A stretch of DNA of 64,000 bases from the NCBI RefSeq assembly GCF_033568475.1, contig NC_133120.1, positions 82,622,151 through 82,686,150 of the forward strand. The letters are read 5' to 3'. Positions 11,795 through 23,092 of the stretch are shown here, one piece after another. Position numbers and translations under genes: made by a program. Numbering within the stretch: the stretch's first letter is position 1; every line of letters starts with the position of its first letter. The notes under the pieces are model-generated. The model had not been told where the DNA came from and made no database searches. It saw only the letters and a list, made by a program, of their open reading frames with translations. Source of the stretch: Henckelia pumila (taxonomy: Eukaryota; Streptophyta; Magnoliopsida; Lamiales; Gesneriaceae).

Positions 11795-12085
11795 ATATTA
11801 ATACTCGGACGCACGCGTTGCGTGCTGTTGACATTTTTTAATTAAAAATAAAAATAATAAACAATGAAATAAAAAAATGACATTTTTGTAAATAAATATC
11901 CAAAAAAAAGATTAAAAAATATATAGTAAAAGTGACATTTTTGTAAATAATTAGTTATCAATGAGCAAAATAAAATGACATTTTGATAATTAAATATATA
12001 CTAAAGGGCAAACAAATAAATGAGTTGATCATACCAACGCACCAACTCCTTAAATTTAATAAAATAGTATAGATAATATAGATAG
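11795..12085. repeat. AT-rich repeat with a GCACGC/GCGTGC palindrome
   Basis: At 11811-11825 the sequence GCACGCGTTGCGTGC is a near-perfect palindrome near the left end of an AT-rich stretch with repeated AATGACATTTTTGTAAATAA units (two to three copies between 11870 and 11980). It ends near ATAGTATAGATAATATAGAT. Such CACGCGTTGCGTG-headed repeats recur in plant genomes; I give no superfamily. Confidence 0.4.
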
Positions 12086-12428
12086 TGTAAATGTTTGATC
12101 GATCAAATCTCCTGTAAGACTGCGTTTGACTTGACTCGATTTTTTACACTTCAGCGGATAGCATTTGGGCCCGGTATTAACATGTATTTCGATTAATACA
12201 TCTTTCGAATATTTATCAAATTAAATTTCTTCGTCCAAATCAAATTCATCGATGCAAATACAATATAATTTGAACCGTATATATGTGTGTAACGTTGGTT
12301 ACTTCCACCAACACAATTTATTTTGTACATAAGAAAGAGCATTTATTTGGCGAGCATGTGTTCTAGTGGCTTCATTAATATACAATACTTTAAAAAACAA
12401 GCGTCTTCCACCTCTCCATGATACCGGA

Positions 12429-12470
12429 AAACCGCCCCTTGTTTAATCTCCCTTTCATCACATATAAATA
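12429..12470 (+). promoter_or_regulatory. Core promoter of the pyruvate decarboxylase gene, with an ARE-like motif
   Basis: A TATA box (TATAAATA, 12463-12470) lies about 95 bp before the start codon. About 35 bp further upstream is AAAACCGCCCC, on the other strand GGGGCGGTTTT. This joins a GC motif and a GT motif like the maize Adh1 anaerobic response element. Hypoxia induction is well known for the family; the function of this motif here is inference. Confidence 0.5.
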
Positions 12471-12563
12471 ACTTAAAACTCTCATTTCATTTCATAATTC
12501 TCATCTATCTAATCACTTCCAATAAACAACGCTCCACTTCATCGATCATTGTTTGATTTGACT

Positions 12564-15178
12564 ATGGATACTAAGATTGGCTCGCTGGATTCGTGTACTT
12601 CCGCCACGTGTGACGATGTTGGTGCACTACCCAAAAACGGTGCCGTTTCCGCCGTCCAGTGCTCCGCCTTGCAGCCGTTCAACTCCTCCGAATCCACTCT
12701 CGGCCGCCACTTGGCGCGCCGGCTAGTCCAGGTCGGCGTGAGGGACGTGTTTTCGGTGCCCGGAGATTTCAATCTCACGTTGCTCGACCACCTTTTGGCC
12801 GAGCCGGGGCTCAATTTGGTTGGATGCTGCAACGAGCTCAACGCTGGCTACGCAGCCGATGGATACGCCAGGGCTCGAGGGGTTGGTGCTTGTGTTGTGA
12901 CGTTCACTGTAGGAGGCTTGAGTGTTCTCAACGCGATCGCCGGGGCGTACAGTGAGAATCTTCCGGTTGTTTGTATTGTTGGTGGTCCCAATTCTAACGA
13001 CTATGGTACCAACCGGATCCTGCATCACACTATCGGGATACCGGATTTTAGCCAGGAACTCCGTTGCTTCCAAACTGTTACTTGCTATCAGGTATAATTT
13101 GTGTGTGTTTTTAGCTTCACATGTCAATTTCTTTTTTACGCGTTCAAGTCCCTCCACATTAACTGACTGCTGGTTGTTTTTAGGCGGTGGTGAATAATTT
13201 GGACGATGCGCATGAGCTGATAGACACTGCGATATCGACTGCTTTAAAGGAGAGTAAGCCAGTGTATATTAGCGTGAGCTGTAATTTATCGGCGATTCCA
13301 CACCCCACGTTCAAACGTGAGCCTGTTCCATTTTCACTCTCCCCCAGGTAAGCTTAGGTTTCGCCCGCCCTCTAGGTTGTTCGTTCCTGAGATACTTTTC
13401 TGTTTTCTTCTTCTGTGTGTATAATACAGCGAGATAAATTTGGGACTTCAGAGTATGGGATGATTTGATTTTTCTGTTGTTTGATGTGCCAATTCATCAT
13501 ATATGTTTTTTTTTTTCTCGTGTTTAGGATTCAATTTGTAATAATTTTACTTTTGCTGCATGTAGAACAAGTAATCAGGTCGGCCTGGAAGCTGCAGTTG
13601 AGGCTGCCGTAGAGTTCTTGAATAAGGCTGTGAAGCCAGTGATGGTGGGGGGACCAAAGCTGCGAGTTGCAAAGGCAGCCAATGCGTTTACTGAATTGGC
13701 CGATGCTTGTGGCTATGCCCTTGCTGTGATGCCCGCGGCTAAAGGACTAGTCCCGGAGAACCATCCGCATTTTATAGGCATGTACTGGGGTGCAGTGAGC
13801 ACAGCTTTTTGTGCTGAAATCGTGGAATCTGCTGATGCATACCTGTTTGTTGGACCAATATTCAATGACTATAGTTCAGTTGGTTACTCTCTGCTTCTTA
13901 AGAAAGAGAAAGCGATCATTGTGCAGCCGGATCGAGTGACAATTGGAAATGGTCCTGCATTTGGATGTGTTCTGATGAAAGATTTCTTGACTGCCCTTGC
14001 GAAAAGGCTAAAGCCCAATACAACAGCTTATGAGAATTACCACAGGATTTATGTTCCTGAGGGGAATCCTCTGAAATGTGAACCGAAGGAGCTTTTGAGG
14101 GTTAATGTTCTGTTTCGACATATTCAGAACATGTTGTCGAGTGAGACAGCTGTCATTGCTGAAACGGGTGACTCATGGTTTAACTGCCTGAAACTTAAAT
14201 TGCCACCAGGATGCGGGTGAGCTCTAGCGAATCGTGATGGCATAGAATATAATGCAGTTGTGTGTGGTTTGTGATTTATTTTGACCACATGATACACAGC
14301 ATTGTTTGATTGGAATTTTCCTTGCAGGTTTGAATTCCAGATGCAGTATGGATCCATTGGTTGGTCAGTTGGTGGGACTCTTGGTTATGCCCAGGCTGTA
14401 CCAGATAAGCGTGTGCTTGCTTGCATTGGGGATGGGAGCTTTCAGGTGTGCCTATTATCCATTTAGAGTCGTGAAAGATGATAAAAGTATTCTTCTATTT
14501 TATGACTGACTTCAGGGTAGAGTGATTTTGTTAATTATGAACATAAGTACAGAACCGAGTAGATCACTCTAACTGCTAACTTCTTGAATCACTCGTGTTG
14601 CCACTATTAAATTCTTAAAATTAACAACATCGTTTCTAACCCTTGTATTGCTTTAGTAGTTGTTCCATATTTGCACTAATCATTTATGGGTATCGATCAA
14701 CTCCAATCTCTTCAAGTAAATCGTGGTCGTGGTGAATGACAGGTGACTGCTCAGGACGTGTCGACAATGATCCGATATGGTCAAAAGACTATCATCTTCC
14801 TTATAAACAATGGTGGTTATACCATTGAAGTAGAGATCCATGATGGGCCATATAATGTGATCAAGAACTGGAACTACACTGCCTTGGTTGACGCGATGCA
14901 TAACAACGAAGGCAACTGCTGGACTACTAAGGTTAGTGGAGTTTGCTTTACTTCTCACGTATCCAATTTCTTTTCGGTCAAAATACTTATTCTCTTGTTG
15001 CACTTAGGTACATTATGAAGAAGAGCTTATTGAAGCAATTGACACGGCAACACATGAGAAGAAAGACTGCTTGTGCTTCATTGAAGTTATCGTTCACAAA
15101 GATGATACTAGCAAAGAACTTCTGGAATGGGGTTCTAGGGTCTCCGCAGCAAATAGTCGCCATCCTAATCCTCAGTAA
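12564..15178 (+). CDS. PDC: Pyruvate decarboxylase
   Basis: Six exons (12564-13091, 13184-13347, 13566-14216, 14328-14445, 14743-14931, 15008-15178) join in frame to 606 residues; Arabidopsis PDC1 has 607. It is a cytosolic thiamine-diphosphate enzyme that converts pyruvate to acetaldehyde and CO2, the first step of ethanol fermentation under low oxygen. The N-terminal PYR domain has the catalytic glutamate context [14 protein letters not shown] and the HH motif RILHHTIG. The C-terminal PP domain has the ThDP/Mg motif GDGSFQ ... NNGGYT, split by intron 4 directly after GDGSFQ. The chosen start MDTKIGSLD matches the plant family; an upstream in-frame TTG is not a start. All introns are GT-AG. 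It looks intact and functional. Confidence 0.96.
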
Positions 15179-15597
15179 ATTTCGTTGGAATCTGAAAAAT
15201 GTAACGATTCTCTTATTACTTGAGTCTCTCTATCTTGAGTGTCAAATTTTCTTATGAGTTATGAAGGGTATTGCTGTGTTAATGGAAAACTATGTGCATA
15301 TAAGGAAGTTATTCTCATTTACTGAATTTGTGCTCGAATTTGTGCTCTACTTGCTTTAACTACGTGCTTTGTTCGACTTGGACGGTTATTTTGAACCATT
15401 TGAATGCGAAATGGTCACCCACAGAGAGCATCCTCAGATGGTGGAAGATTTGAAAATTGAAAACGTCTGTCTGAAAATTGGTCCCAAAGGCAACCCATGT
15501 GGGGTTCACGATTCTTGTAAATAATTTTATTTTTAAAAAGTGAGGCGTGACAGAATCATGTGAATGGCGTTAATACAACAGTAAACAGAGCTTGACC
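15179..15597. other. 3' UTR of PDC and intergenic DNA
   Basis: A T-rich 3' flank consistent with an untranslated region for about 150-200 bp, then unremarkable intergenic sequence. No further gene is seen. Confidence 0.5.
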
Positions 15598-16145
15598 AGT
15601 GTTCGTAAAGAATTATGTTTTTATATTAAATTTATAAATTATGAAAAAACGAAAAAAATTTAGAAATGTGTAGTGTTTGGAAACAAAAATGAAAAACTAA
15701 AAAGCAAAAGTGTGTAGTTTTTGATAAATAAGTAATTATAGTTATTTTAGAATCAACTTTTTATTAGAATTATTTTTGAAGAATCTAAAAATCACCACTT
15801 AGGGAGTGTTTGCAATCACTAAAAAAAAGTGATTGTTGGCTTTTGGCTTAAAAAAAATCATTTTTGTGTGTTTTTTAAACCTAGATTATGTGTTAGCTTA
15901 TGCTTAACTTAATTGAAATCTAAAAGCTAGTCATGTGGTGATTATGATTCTCCAAAAGTGATTCTAATAAAAAGGTCATTGTTAAAATCATTCTAATCAC
16001 TTATTTATCAAATACTATCAAACTTTGATTTTTATATTTTCACATTTGTTTCCAAACACTACCAACTTTTGATTTTTCTTAACTTTTTTATAATCTATAA
16101 ATTAATCACTTCTACAAAAACATAATCTATTGCAAACACCCTCTT
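15598..16145. repeat. Foldback repeat with ~195-bp inverted arms
   Basis: The left arm (about 15598-15795) and right arm (about 15940-16145) are imperfect inverted copies. AATTATGTTTTTATATT, GTGTAGTGTTTGGAAACAAA, TTGATAAATAAGTAATTA and AATCACCAC on the left all recur in reverse complement on the right, leaving a loop of about 145 bp. A further weaker inverted pair (CTTAATTGAAATCTAAAAG at about 15909 and its inverse near 16150) suggests nesting or a longer element reaching about 16250. It is non-coding and its superfamily is unassigned. Confidence 0.65.
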
Positions 16146-17036
16146 AAACTTTTGGATTTCAATTAAGAGTCATTCAAACATTTTGGTTTAAAAAAAGGTT
16201 TTTTATGTTGGCTTTTAATTTTTTTTAAAATAAATGTTGTAATAATTTTGTTTTTGGATAAATAAATTGAAATCACTCGAAAAATTATAAAGATGAGCTT
16301 AAAACACTTATCTTAGCTTAATTTTAATAGCACTAAAAATCTATCCAAATTCCAAACACATGTAAAACAATAAAAACATTTTTTTTCAATTTTTTTTTTC
16401 TCTTTTAACTTCTTAATCCCAGCACACTACAAGTTAAGTAGAATTTAATGCATAATTTAGATTTAAAAAACAAATTGATTTTTTAGTAAAAATTTAATAA
16501 TCACATTTATTAGTGATTGCATATACTCCTTTTGATGTTTAGAAATTTTTGTAGGTAAAACATGTGAATCACTTAAATCAAGCTATTGCAAAATCAATAA
16601 TTTTGTCAAAAAAAATAATATTTTTTAACAAGTTGTCGAAAAAATATACCAGTCTATCAATGAGATTATTTTTAAATTGGTTCTCAATTAAATAAAATAT
16701 AAGATAGAGTTTGAGATGATTAATTAAGAGGAGAAGAAAATAACATTGAATTATAAGGTGGTTTTATAGTAATTAATACAGTGATAGGTGTATTGTACAC
16801 CGACAAAAACTATTTTCAGTTTTGAGGATGAAAATCATCTCTCTCTTTTTTTTCTTCTTCTTTTCACTCGGAAAATGGAAACCATCAAAGTTAAAAGACA
16901 AGAGGACGGTTCAAACTTCAATGGTCCATTTACATTGGGGCAATTAAAGCCCATACACATAATTTGGACTATTATTAAGCCCAAATCATTTCGGCCCTAC
17001 ACAAATAAAAGCCTAGCCATAGATAAGATGATCGCC
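16146..17036. other. AT-rich intergenic region before the eL41 gene
   Basis: No gene is supported. The last 150 bp contain repeated AAGCCCA / GGCCC-type motifs, which fits the proximal promoter of the ribosomal protein gene that follows. A 95-codon open frame at 16788-17075 is most likely promoter and leader sequence. Confidence 0.5.
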
Positions 17037-17049
17037 AAACCTAGGGTTT
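17037..17049 (+). promoter_or_regulatory. Telo-box pair in the eL41 promoter
   Basis: AAACCTAGGGTTT, about 60 bp upstream of the start codon, contains TAGGGTTT. This is the inverse of the AAACCCTA telo-box typical of plant ribosomal protein promoters. AGCCCA-type elements lie just upstream. Confidence 0.6.
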
Positions 17050-17109
17050 GTGTTGCGCCATCGCTTGCTACTTGAGTAGTTATTTCGAAAGGAGGCGGTT
17101 CCAAGTATC

Positions 17110-17301
17110 ATGAGAGCTAAGGTAAGATATCTCACTATCTCCATAGTTGCATTGCTGAAATCAAAACAATGACAATTACATTCTGTAATCTTTGATTATT
17201 TTTTTTTTTTGGTGCTGCGTTCTGATATGTAACAGTGGAAGAAGAAGCGTATGAGGAGGTTGAAGAGGAAGCGCCGAAAGATGAGGCAGAGATCCAAGTA
17301 A
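17110..17301 (+). CDS. RPL41: 60S ribosomal protein eL41
   Basis: A 25-residue protein, one of the shortest eukaryotic proteins, encoded in two exons: 17110-17121 (codons MRAK) and 17236-17301 (TGG to TAA). They are separated by a 114-bp GT-AG intron with a T-rich 3' end. After MRAK the peptide is almost all Lys/Arg (starts WKKKRMRRLKR, ends MRQRSK), matching eL41 of all eukaryotes. It sits in the large subunit and forms a bridge to the small subunit. The intron after codon 4, the telo-box promoter and the exact family sequence make this a confident call despite its size. Confidence 0.95.
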
Positions 17302-19646
17302 TGCCCTTTTCCATTTCTGCCCCTGCGGTCCGGACTGCCCTCTTTTTTAATATTATTTTAATTTCTTGAACTACATTTTGTAATAGTGAATCTCTAGCTG
17401 TTGTTTTCTCGTGGATCGACTATTCAAATTTCAATAAAATGGATTTTTATCTTCACGTCGATTTTCTACTTGTTTTAACAGTATCTTTTTCCTCACGCTA
17501 CCCGTGAATGAATTTGATTAAAGTTTTACAATTTAATTTTGGGGTTTTGAGTGGATGTTGGGGTTCTGTTAAATCCATCTTCAGCTGTTGTGTCAGATGT
17601 TTGGTTAAGAAATTCCATTGCGATGTGGTTAAGCTAGTTTCAGTGGCTATTTTTTCCCTTCACAAGTTCTTGGTTTTATGGTTAGTTTGTGTGGATATTT
17701 CAACCTGAACTTGTAGGATATATGTGGTATACATCTATCAAATATCTGTATCCAAGATTTACTCACGAATATCTGGTTATTTCAGGAGTGTTCTAGCATT
17801 AGTCAAAACAGTCTAATGGGAGTGTTTTCATGTTATTTGTTGCATTTAATCTGCTATGAGACAATGCTTCTCAGTTCTCTCTGGTATTTCAAGTTTTTGC
17901 TCAAAGTTTTTACTTTTTAGTGGAAGTGGCCAGTGGACATTATATATCAATATTTATTACCTAGTTATAAGGCATAACATAATATAACATCGATCGCTTG
18001 TCTCTCATTCATTAACATTGACAAATGTCAATGGATTGGTGATGTTTGTTTGTGTACCTTTTAAGTTTAAACATGACTTTTTCGGAGAAACATGCAAGAG
18101 AATAATAAGCGTTGCAAGGGAGGGGAAAAACCCGAAAAAGGGTTCTTATGCTTCGGGGCAAGTTTAGATTTTTTTTTACTAATTGACTTGAAAATTTTCT
18201 AAAGTTTATTTTTGTATCTGACATCACTTTAATATTTTGTGCAAATGGAAATTATTTATTTAGCTTAAAAAAAGCGTGGAAATTATACGGAGAGTGACTA
18301 GATTTAGTGCATGAAAATTATGTTCAGATTGGCTCAAACTATCGTTCGAGCTGATTTCTATCCAATCGAGCTCGAACATCACATCCAACTCTTACGTAGT
18401 ATGCACATCTTACACATGCTCATAATTCTGAACAATAATATTACAACAGCGCAAGGAAAAGGTGCACATAGAATTATTGAGAGGAATCAATCAAATAAAG
18501 CAAGTTTGGGTTATTCAACGTTTGGATCTAAAACAGGGGAAGTTTTATCCATCTGTCCACATCAGCGACCTCCAGATCAACTGATCAATCTAGACCGTTG
18601 ATCTGTCCTTGGGATAGCAACCCCAAGGACATCATAGAACTTATGGCTCTATGGGACCTAGACCGGGCTATTTAATTTTATGGGTTTTTTTTGAAATTTT
18701 TTTTTTTATGAGTTTCGATATCATACTCGTATATTTTGGTCTTAATTATAAATATTTATGATATTATTTCCTACCTAGCACACTACATAATGTCCAATCA
18801 CTAGCAAATTTTATATAAGGTGTTCTATATAAATTAAATCTTTTAAAACTTATACTCTATGTATGAAAATATATAGTAAATTAACTTTTCAAGCTACCAA
18901 ATAAATATTAATAAAAAACTATCCATTATTCCCTCAAATTTCCATGCAATTGCTTTCCAAAACAAAATTTATACATTAATATAATATTTTCTACTAAATA
19001 AGAAAATATCTATACATCAAATCTAAGATAATAATATGTTAATAATAATAATAAAAGAAACACAAATGGATTTAAAGATATAAAAATTAATAATAAAATA
19101 TTAACATAATATATCTTGACCCATCTATTTTTTTTCCCAAATAAAATTTGGCCTCCCAAGAAAAAAATACTAAAACTTCACTTGGTCGAACCAAACTAAT
19201 TGAAAATCAGGTTCGAATTTGGCTCAAATACGTAATATTCAAACTAATATGTTCGAATTCTTTCTAAAACAGTTTGATTTCAGATTTGATACTTGTTTTG
19301 ACATGCAAATTTGATATTTTGAAATACTGAGTGGAGCAAGAACACGGGTCTTAGTGCTTTGTAGTGATTCATGGATTCACTCATTGCGCAATCTTCGAAA
19401 TCCATATGGATTGAATAGCTTATATTTTGAAACGAGACACTTGGATGATGTTTAGTGAAAAAATACAAATAATCGAAGGTGGTGGGGACTGGAGAGTTGC
19501 ATGTGGATATGCCACCATTAAATGCAACCTATGTCATCTATCCTTGATTGTTGTCGAGCACTTGCTATAAATGGAGTAACGCGTTTTTGAAAGAAAATTA
19601 TCTTTTGAAGTGTATCGCCAAATTCTTTCATCTTTCACAGAAAGCT
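17302..19646. other. 3' UTR of eL41 and intergenic DNA
   Basis: The region 17302 to about 17760 is T-rich and of the right base composition for a 3' UTR. The remainder is AT-rich. At 18606-18630 CCTTGGG..CCCCAAGG forms a short hairpin. No gene is supported up to the receptor-like protein. Confidence 0.5.
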
Positions 19647-22183
19647 ATGGAATTTGGTATGTTTTCTGGTTCTTGCTTGATGAAGCTGCTGTTCTCCATA
19701 TTCAACCTTGTGTTAACTGCATCAGCTCTGTGTCTTGATCATCAGGAGCATTTACTGCTCCAATTGAAAACCAGTCTCACGTACGATGCTTCACTTTCAA
19801 CCAAAGTGGTGCAGTGGAATGAATCCATTGATTGCTGTCAATGGCGCGGGGTGAAGTGCGACCTTAGAGGTCGTGTTACTGATCTTGATCTCAGTGGCGA
19901 ATCTATATTCGCGGGAATTAACGACGCTGCAGCTGGGGACAGTCTTTTCAGGCTTGAATTCCTCCAGAGTTTGAATTTAGCTCAGAACTACTTTGGTTCG
20001 GTTAATCTGCCGTCTGGGTTTGGAAAGCTGGAGGCTTTGAGTTATCTGAACCTAAGCAATACAGGTTTTTCTGGGCAGATTCCGCTGGAATTTTCGAGCC
20101 TGAAGAGGTTAGATGTTCTTGATCTTTCGTCCTCCTTTTACTCGTCTCTTCAACTGGGGAACCCGGATCTGGAAACTTTTATTCAGAACTTCACGAAGCT
20201 GAGAGAACTTTATCTTGATGGGGTGAATATTTCAGCTACAGGGCATGTTTGGTGCAATGCTGTTTCTTCTTCTCTGCCGGATTTAAGAGTCTTGAGCTTG
20301 TCTAATTGCTACCTTACGGGCCCTTTTGAATCTTCATTGGCAAAACTTAAGTCTCTTTCCGTTCTTCGTCTTGATGGGAACATCTTCTCTTCTCAGATTC
20401 CCAAATTCTTTGCAGGTTTCCAGAAATTGAGGGTATTAACTCTAAGTTCCTGTGACTTGTTTGGACTTACTCCGGGTGAACTATTTCAGTTGCCGAATCT
20501 GCAGACGATTGACTTGAATAATAATAGAGAACTTGAAGGTTCTCTACCTGAGTTTCCATTGAATGCATCAGTTCAGAATCTGAATCTCGGCTACACTAAA
20601 TTTTCAGGACATCTAACAGATTCTATTGGTAGTCTACGGATGTTGTCAAGTCTTGATCTCAGAAGTTGCAACTTTTCTGGTTCAATTCCAAAGGCCATAA
20701 CGAATCTTACCCAGATTGGTTTCCTGGACTTGTCATTAAATCAGTTCATTGGTTCTGTTCCATCTTTCGGTCTCTGGAAGAATGTCACTGGGATAAACCT
20801 TCGTGGTAATAGATTAACGGGTGAAATTTTCGACTACCTTTGGGATGGACTAGAAAATCTCAATTTTCTTGTCTTGAGTGAGAATCTGTTAAAAGGAGAA
20901 ATTCCTGAGACTCTGTTTTTCTTGCCATCACTCGAGTCATTACAACTTTCCAACAATCAGTTTTCTGGTTCAATTGGAGATTCAGTTAATAGTTCTTCGT
21001 CACTTGAAGTTCTTGAGCTGAATGGCAACTATTTAGAAGGTCCAGTGCCTCGTTTTTTGTTCGAACTCCAAAATCTTTCTAGTCTATCACTATCTTCAAA
21101 CAGATTCAATGGGTCCATTGATCTAACTGATTTTCGAAAACTTAAGAATCTGACGAATCTTGATCTTTCTTACAACAACTTTTCAGTGCATGTTGGTGAA
21201 AACGCTTCCATGTCGTCGTTGTTCCCCAGGTTAGGAACTCTGAGATTGGCATCTTGCAAGTTACAGAACTTTCCATCTCTGAAGAATCATTCGTCGTTGA
21301 TGATGTTGGATCTTTCAGATAACGAATTAGATGGCGAAATTCCTAACTGGATATGGGATGTTGGATTTCTTCGTTTTCTTAATCTTTCTCATAATCGATT
21401 CATGAGAATCCAAGAACCCTACACTATTCATGGGCTGGATTTCCTTGATCTGCATTCGAACATGCTTAGTGGGCAAATACCAGTTCCAACTCCCCCTGCC
21501 TACATTGTGGACTTGTCTAGCAACAATTTTTCTTCTTTTATCCCAGTTGACATTGGTCATTCTCTTTCAAATTCCATTTCCTTCTCGGTTGCCAATAATA
21601 AAATCATCGGCACAATTCCTTCTTCACTGTGCAATGCCAGTCGCCTTCAAGTTCTTGATTTGTCTAACAACAGAATGGATGGAACAATTCCTTCTTGTTT
21701 ATTGGGAAACAATCTTGGAGTGCTGAATCTAAGTAGAAACCATTTCAGTGGTACCATACCTGATAATTTTCCGGCTACGTGCAGCTTGGAGACGCTAGAT
21801 CTAAGTTGGAATATGATACAAGGCCAGGTTCCTAAATCTTTGATGAACTGCACAAGTCTGGAAGTCCTAAATCTTGGCAACAACAACTTAACTGGCAGCT
21901 TCCCCTGCTGGTTAAAGAGACTGCCTAGATTGCGCATATTTGATTTACGTTTCAATGCATTTTATGGTAACAGTAGCTGTCTCGGAACCGCAACTATAAC
22001 AAACTCCAAATAATTAACCTTGTTTCCAACAACTTTAATGGTGTTTTGCCTGAGAAGTTGTTCTGTAACCTGAAGGCAAAAGGTGACACTCAAGCGAGAT
22101 TTGATCACTCCCAGTGTGAGTTTCTATCACCAGGTCAAAACTATATCAAGATTCCGCGATACTGTCAAGCTGTTCGCTTTTGA
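19647..22183 (+). pseudogene. Truncated LRR receptor-like protein (Ve1-like)
   Basis: A single-exon frame of 788 residues (19647-22013). It has a signal peptide (MEFGMF... through ALC), an LRR N-terminal cap ending CCQWRGVKC, and then more than twenty extracytoplasmic LRRs of the plant LxxLxLSxNxxSGxIP type. It resembles Ve1/Ve2 and other receptor-like proteins that sense apoplastic microbial or damage signals. It ends abruptly at FYGNSSCLGTATITNSK. The expected continuation (NNFNGVLPEKLF, then QNYIKIPRYCQ) follows in another frame up to a stop at 22181-22183, so a frameshift near 21.98 kb is likely. Even that remnant stops before the last LRRs, acidic region, transmembrane helix and short tail. 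It is therefore a recent pseudogene or makes a secreted LRR fragment. ATG 19647 is chosen because the residues before it come from a TTG-started frame. Confidence 0.85.
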
Positions 22184-22612
22184 CTTTTGAGTATACCGTG
22201 TCTTGATGCTACAAAATCCGAATTTCATCTTTGAAACGTTTCTGTACTAAAAGATGTGAAGAGTTCTATAACAAACTTGATAAATATAATCCGTTTGTTT
22301 TCCAGGGACTGTAAAATCGAGTGGCGATCAAATTCTCCGAGCTCATGTCATTTTTACTTCTTTTCTGCATTGTTGTTTGTTAAATTTCGCTTTCTTTCAT
22401 CTGTGACGCAATAAAGTTTTTCCATTTTCAGTTTTATTTGTTTTTGTTGGCCTTCTTAGTGGCAGAAAATAAGAAAGAAACATCAACGGCAAAGCTCACT
22501 CGAAGGCTGATCTTTGTTTTTCGTTTATGCCTTTCTACTTTTTGTTCGGAAAATACCAGAACAAACAAACCCTGCTCCCGTCTTCTCCCCTACTACTAAA
22601 ATTTTTCAGAAA
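22184..22612. other. Intergenic region between convergent genes
   Basis: It holds the decayed 3' end of the receptor-like gene and the 3' UTR of the RING-H2 gene on the other strand. No other feature is seen. Confidence 0.5.
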
Positions 22613-23092
22613 TCAAGAAATCTCCAGTTGATTCGTCGAGTCCATCCGATGGATGCAAGCTCTGCATAGCGGACAATTCGAACGACTCCTGAGCCACTTG
22701 TCCACGCAAACCGAGTGGAATCCATGGTGGCAAAAAGGCAGAACCTTAACCTTGTCTCCCTCTGAAAACATGCTCAAACAGATGGCACACTCTGCAGCTG
22801 CTTCCGGGCTAGAGTCGTTGCTAGATCCATATGCAAACATGGGCAAGCCACTTATGGTGGCAGAATCAAGCCCCGCCACGGCAGGCCTCGGATGAGCTGG
22901 CGGCGCATTCGAGTTATCGGGCACGGGGCCGCCAAAATGGTGGCGCCGGGCTCGTACATAAAGATAGTAAACAAAGAGGAAAGTGAAGAACACCAAGAAA
23001 AACAAGAACAATGCCCCAAGAAGAGGACTCTTACCATCAATCTGGTCCTTGACTTCCCTTAATTGAAGGGGCTCCAAATTTTGTGATGCCAT
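22613..23092 (-). CDS. RING-H2 finger protein, ATL family
   Basis: A single exon of 159 residues, typical for intronless ATL E3 ubiquitin ligases. There is one transmembrane helix at about residues 23-45 (LLGALFLFFLVFFTFLFVYY). The ATL GLD motif begins at residue 74 (GLDSATISGLPMF). A complete RING-H2 has ligands C102, C105, C121, H123, H126, C129, C140 and C143, with the W133 context expected for E2 binding. The C-terminal tail is short, which suggests the small ATL subgroup. It is membrane-anchored with the RING on the cytosolic side. Start: MASQNLEP is the first ATG; an upstream in-frame GTG would add 14 residues but is not a normal plant start. Confidence 0.92.
   Translation of the reverse strand: MASQNLEPLQLREVKDQIDGKSPLLGALFLFFLVFFTFLFVYYLYVRARRHHFGGPVPDNSNAPPAHPRPAVAGLDSATISGLPMFAYGSSNDSSPEAAAECAICLSMFSEGDKVKVLPFCHHGFHSVCVDKWLRSRSNCPLCRACIHRMDSTNQLEIS

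Noticed and set aside
12539-13197. Several long open frames overlapping PDC exon 1 on both strands
   Set aside because: They are shadows of a GC-rich, strongly recognised exon; none has a family pattern.
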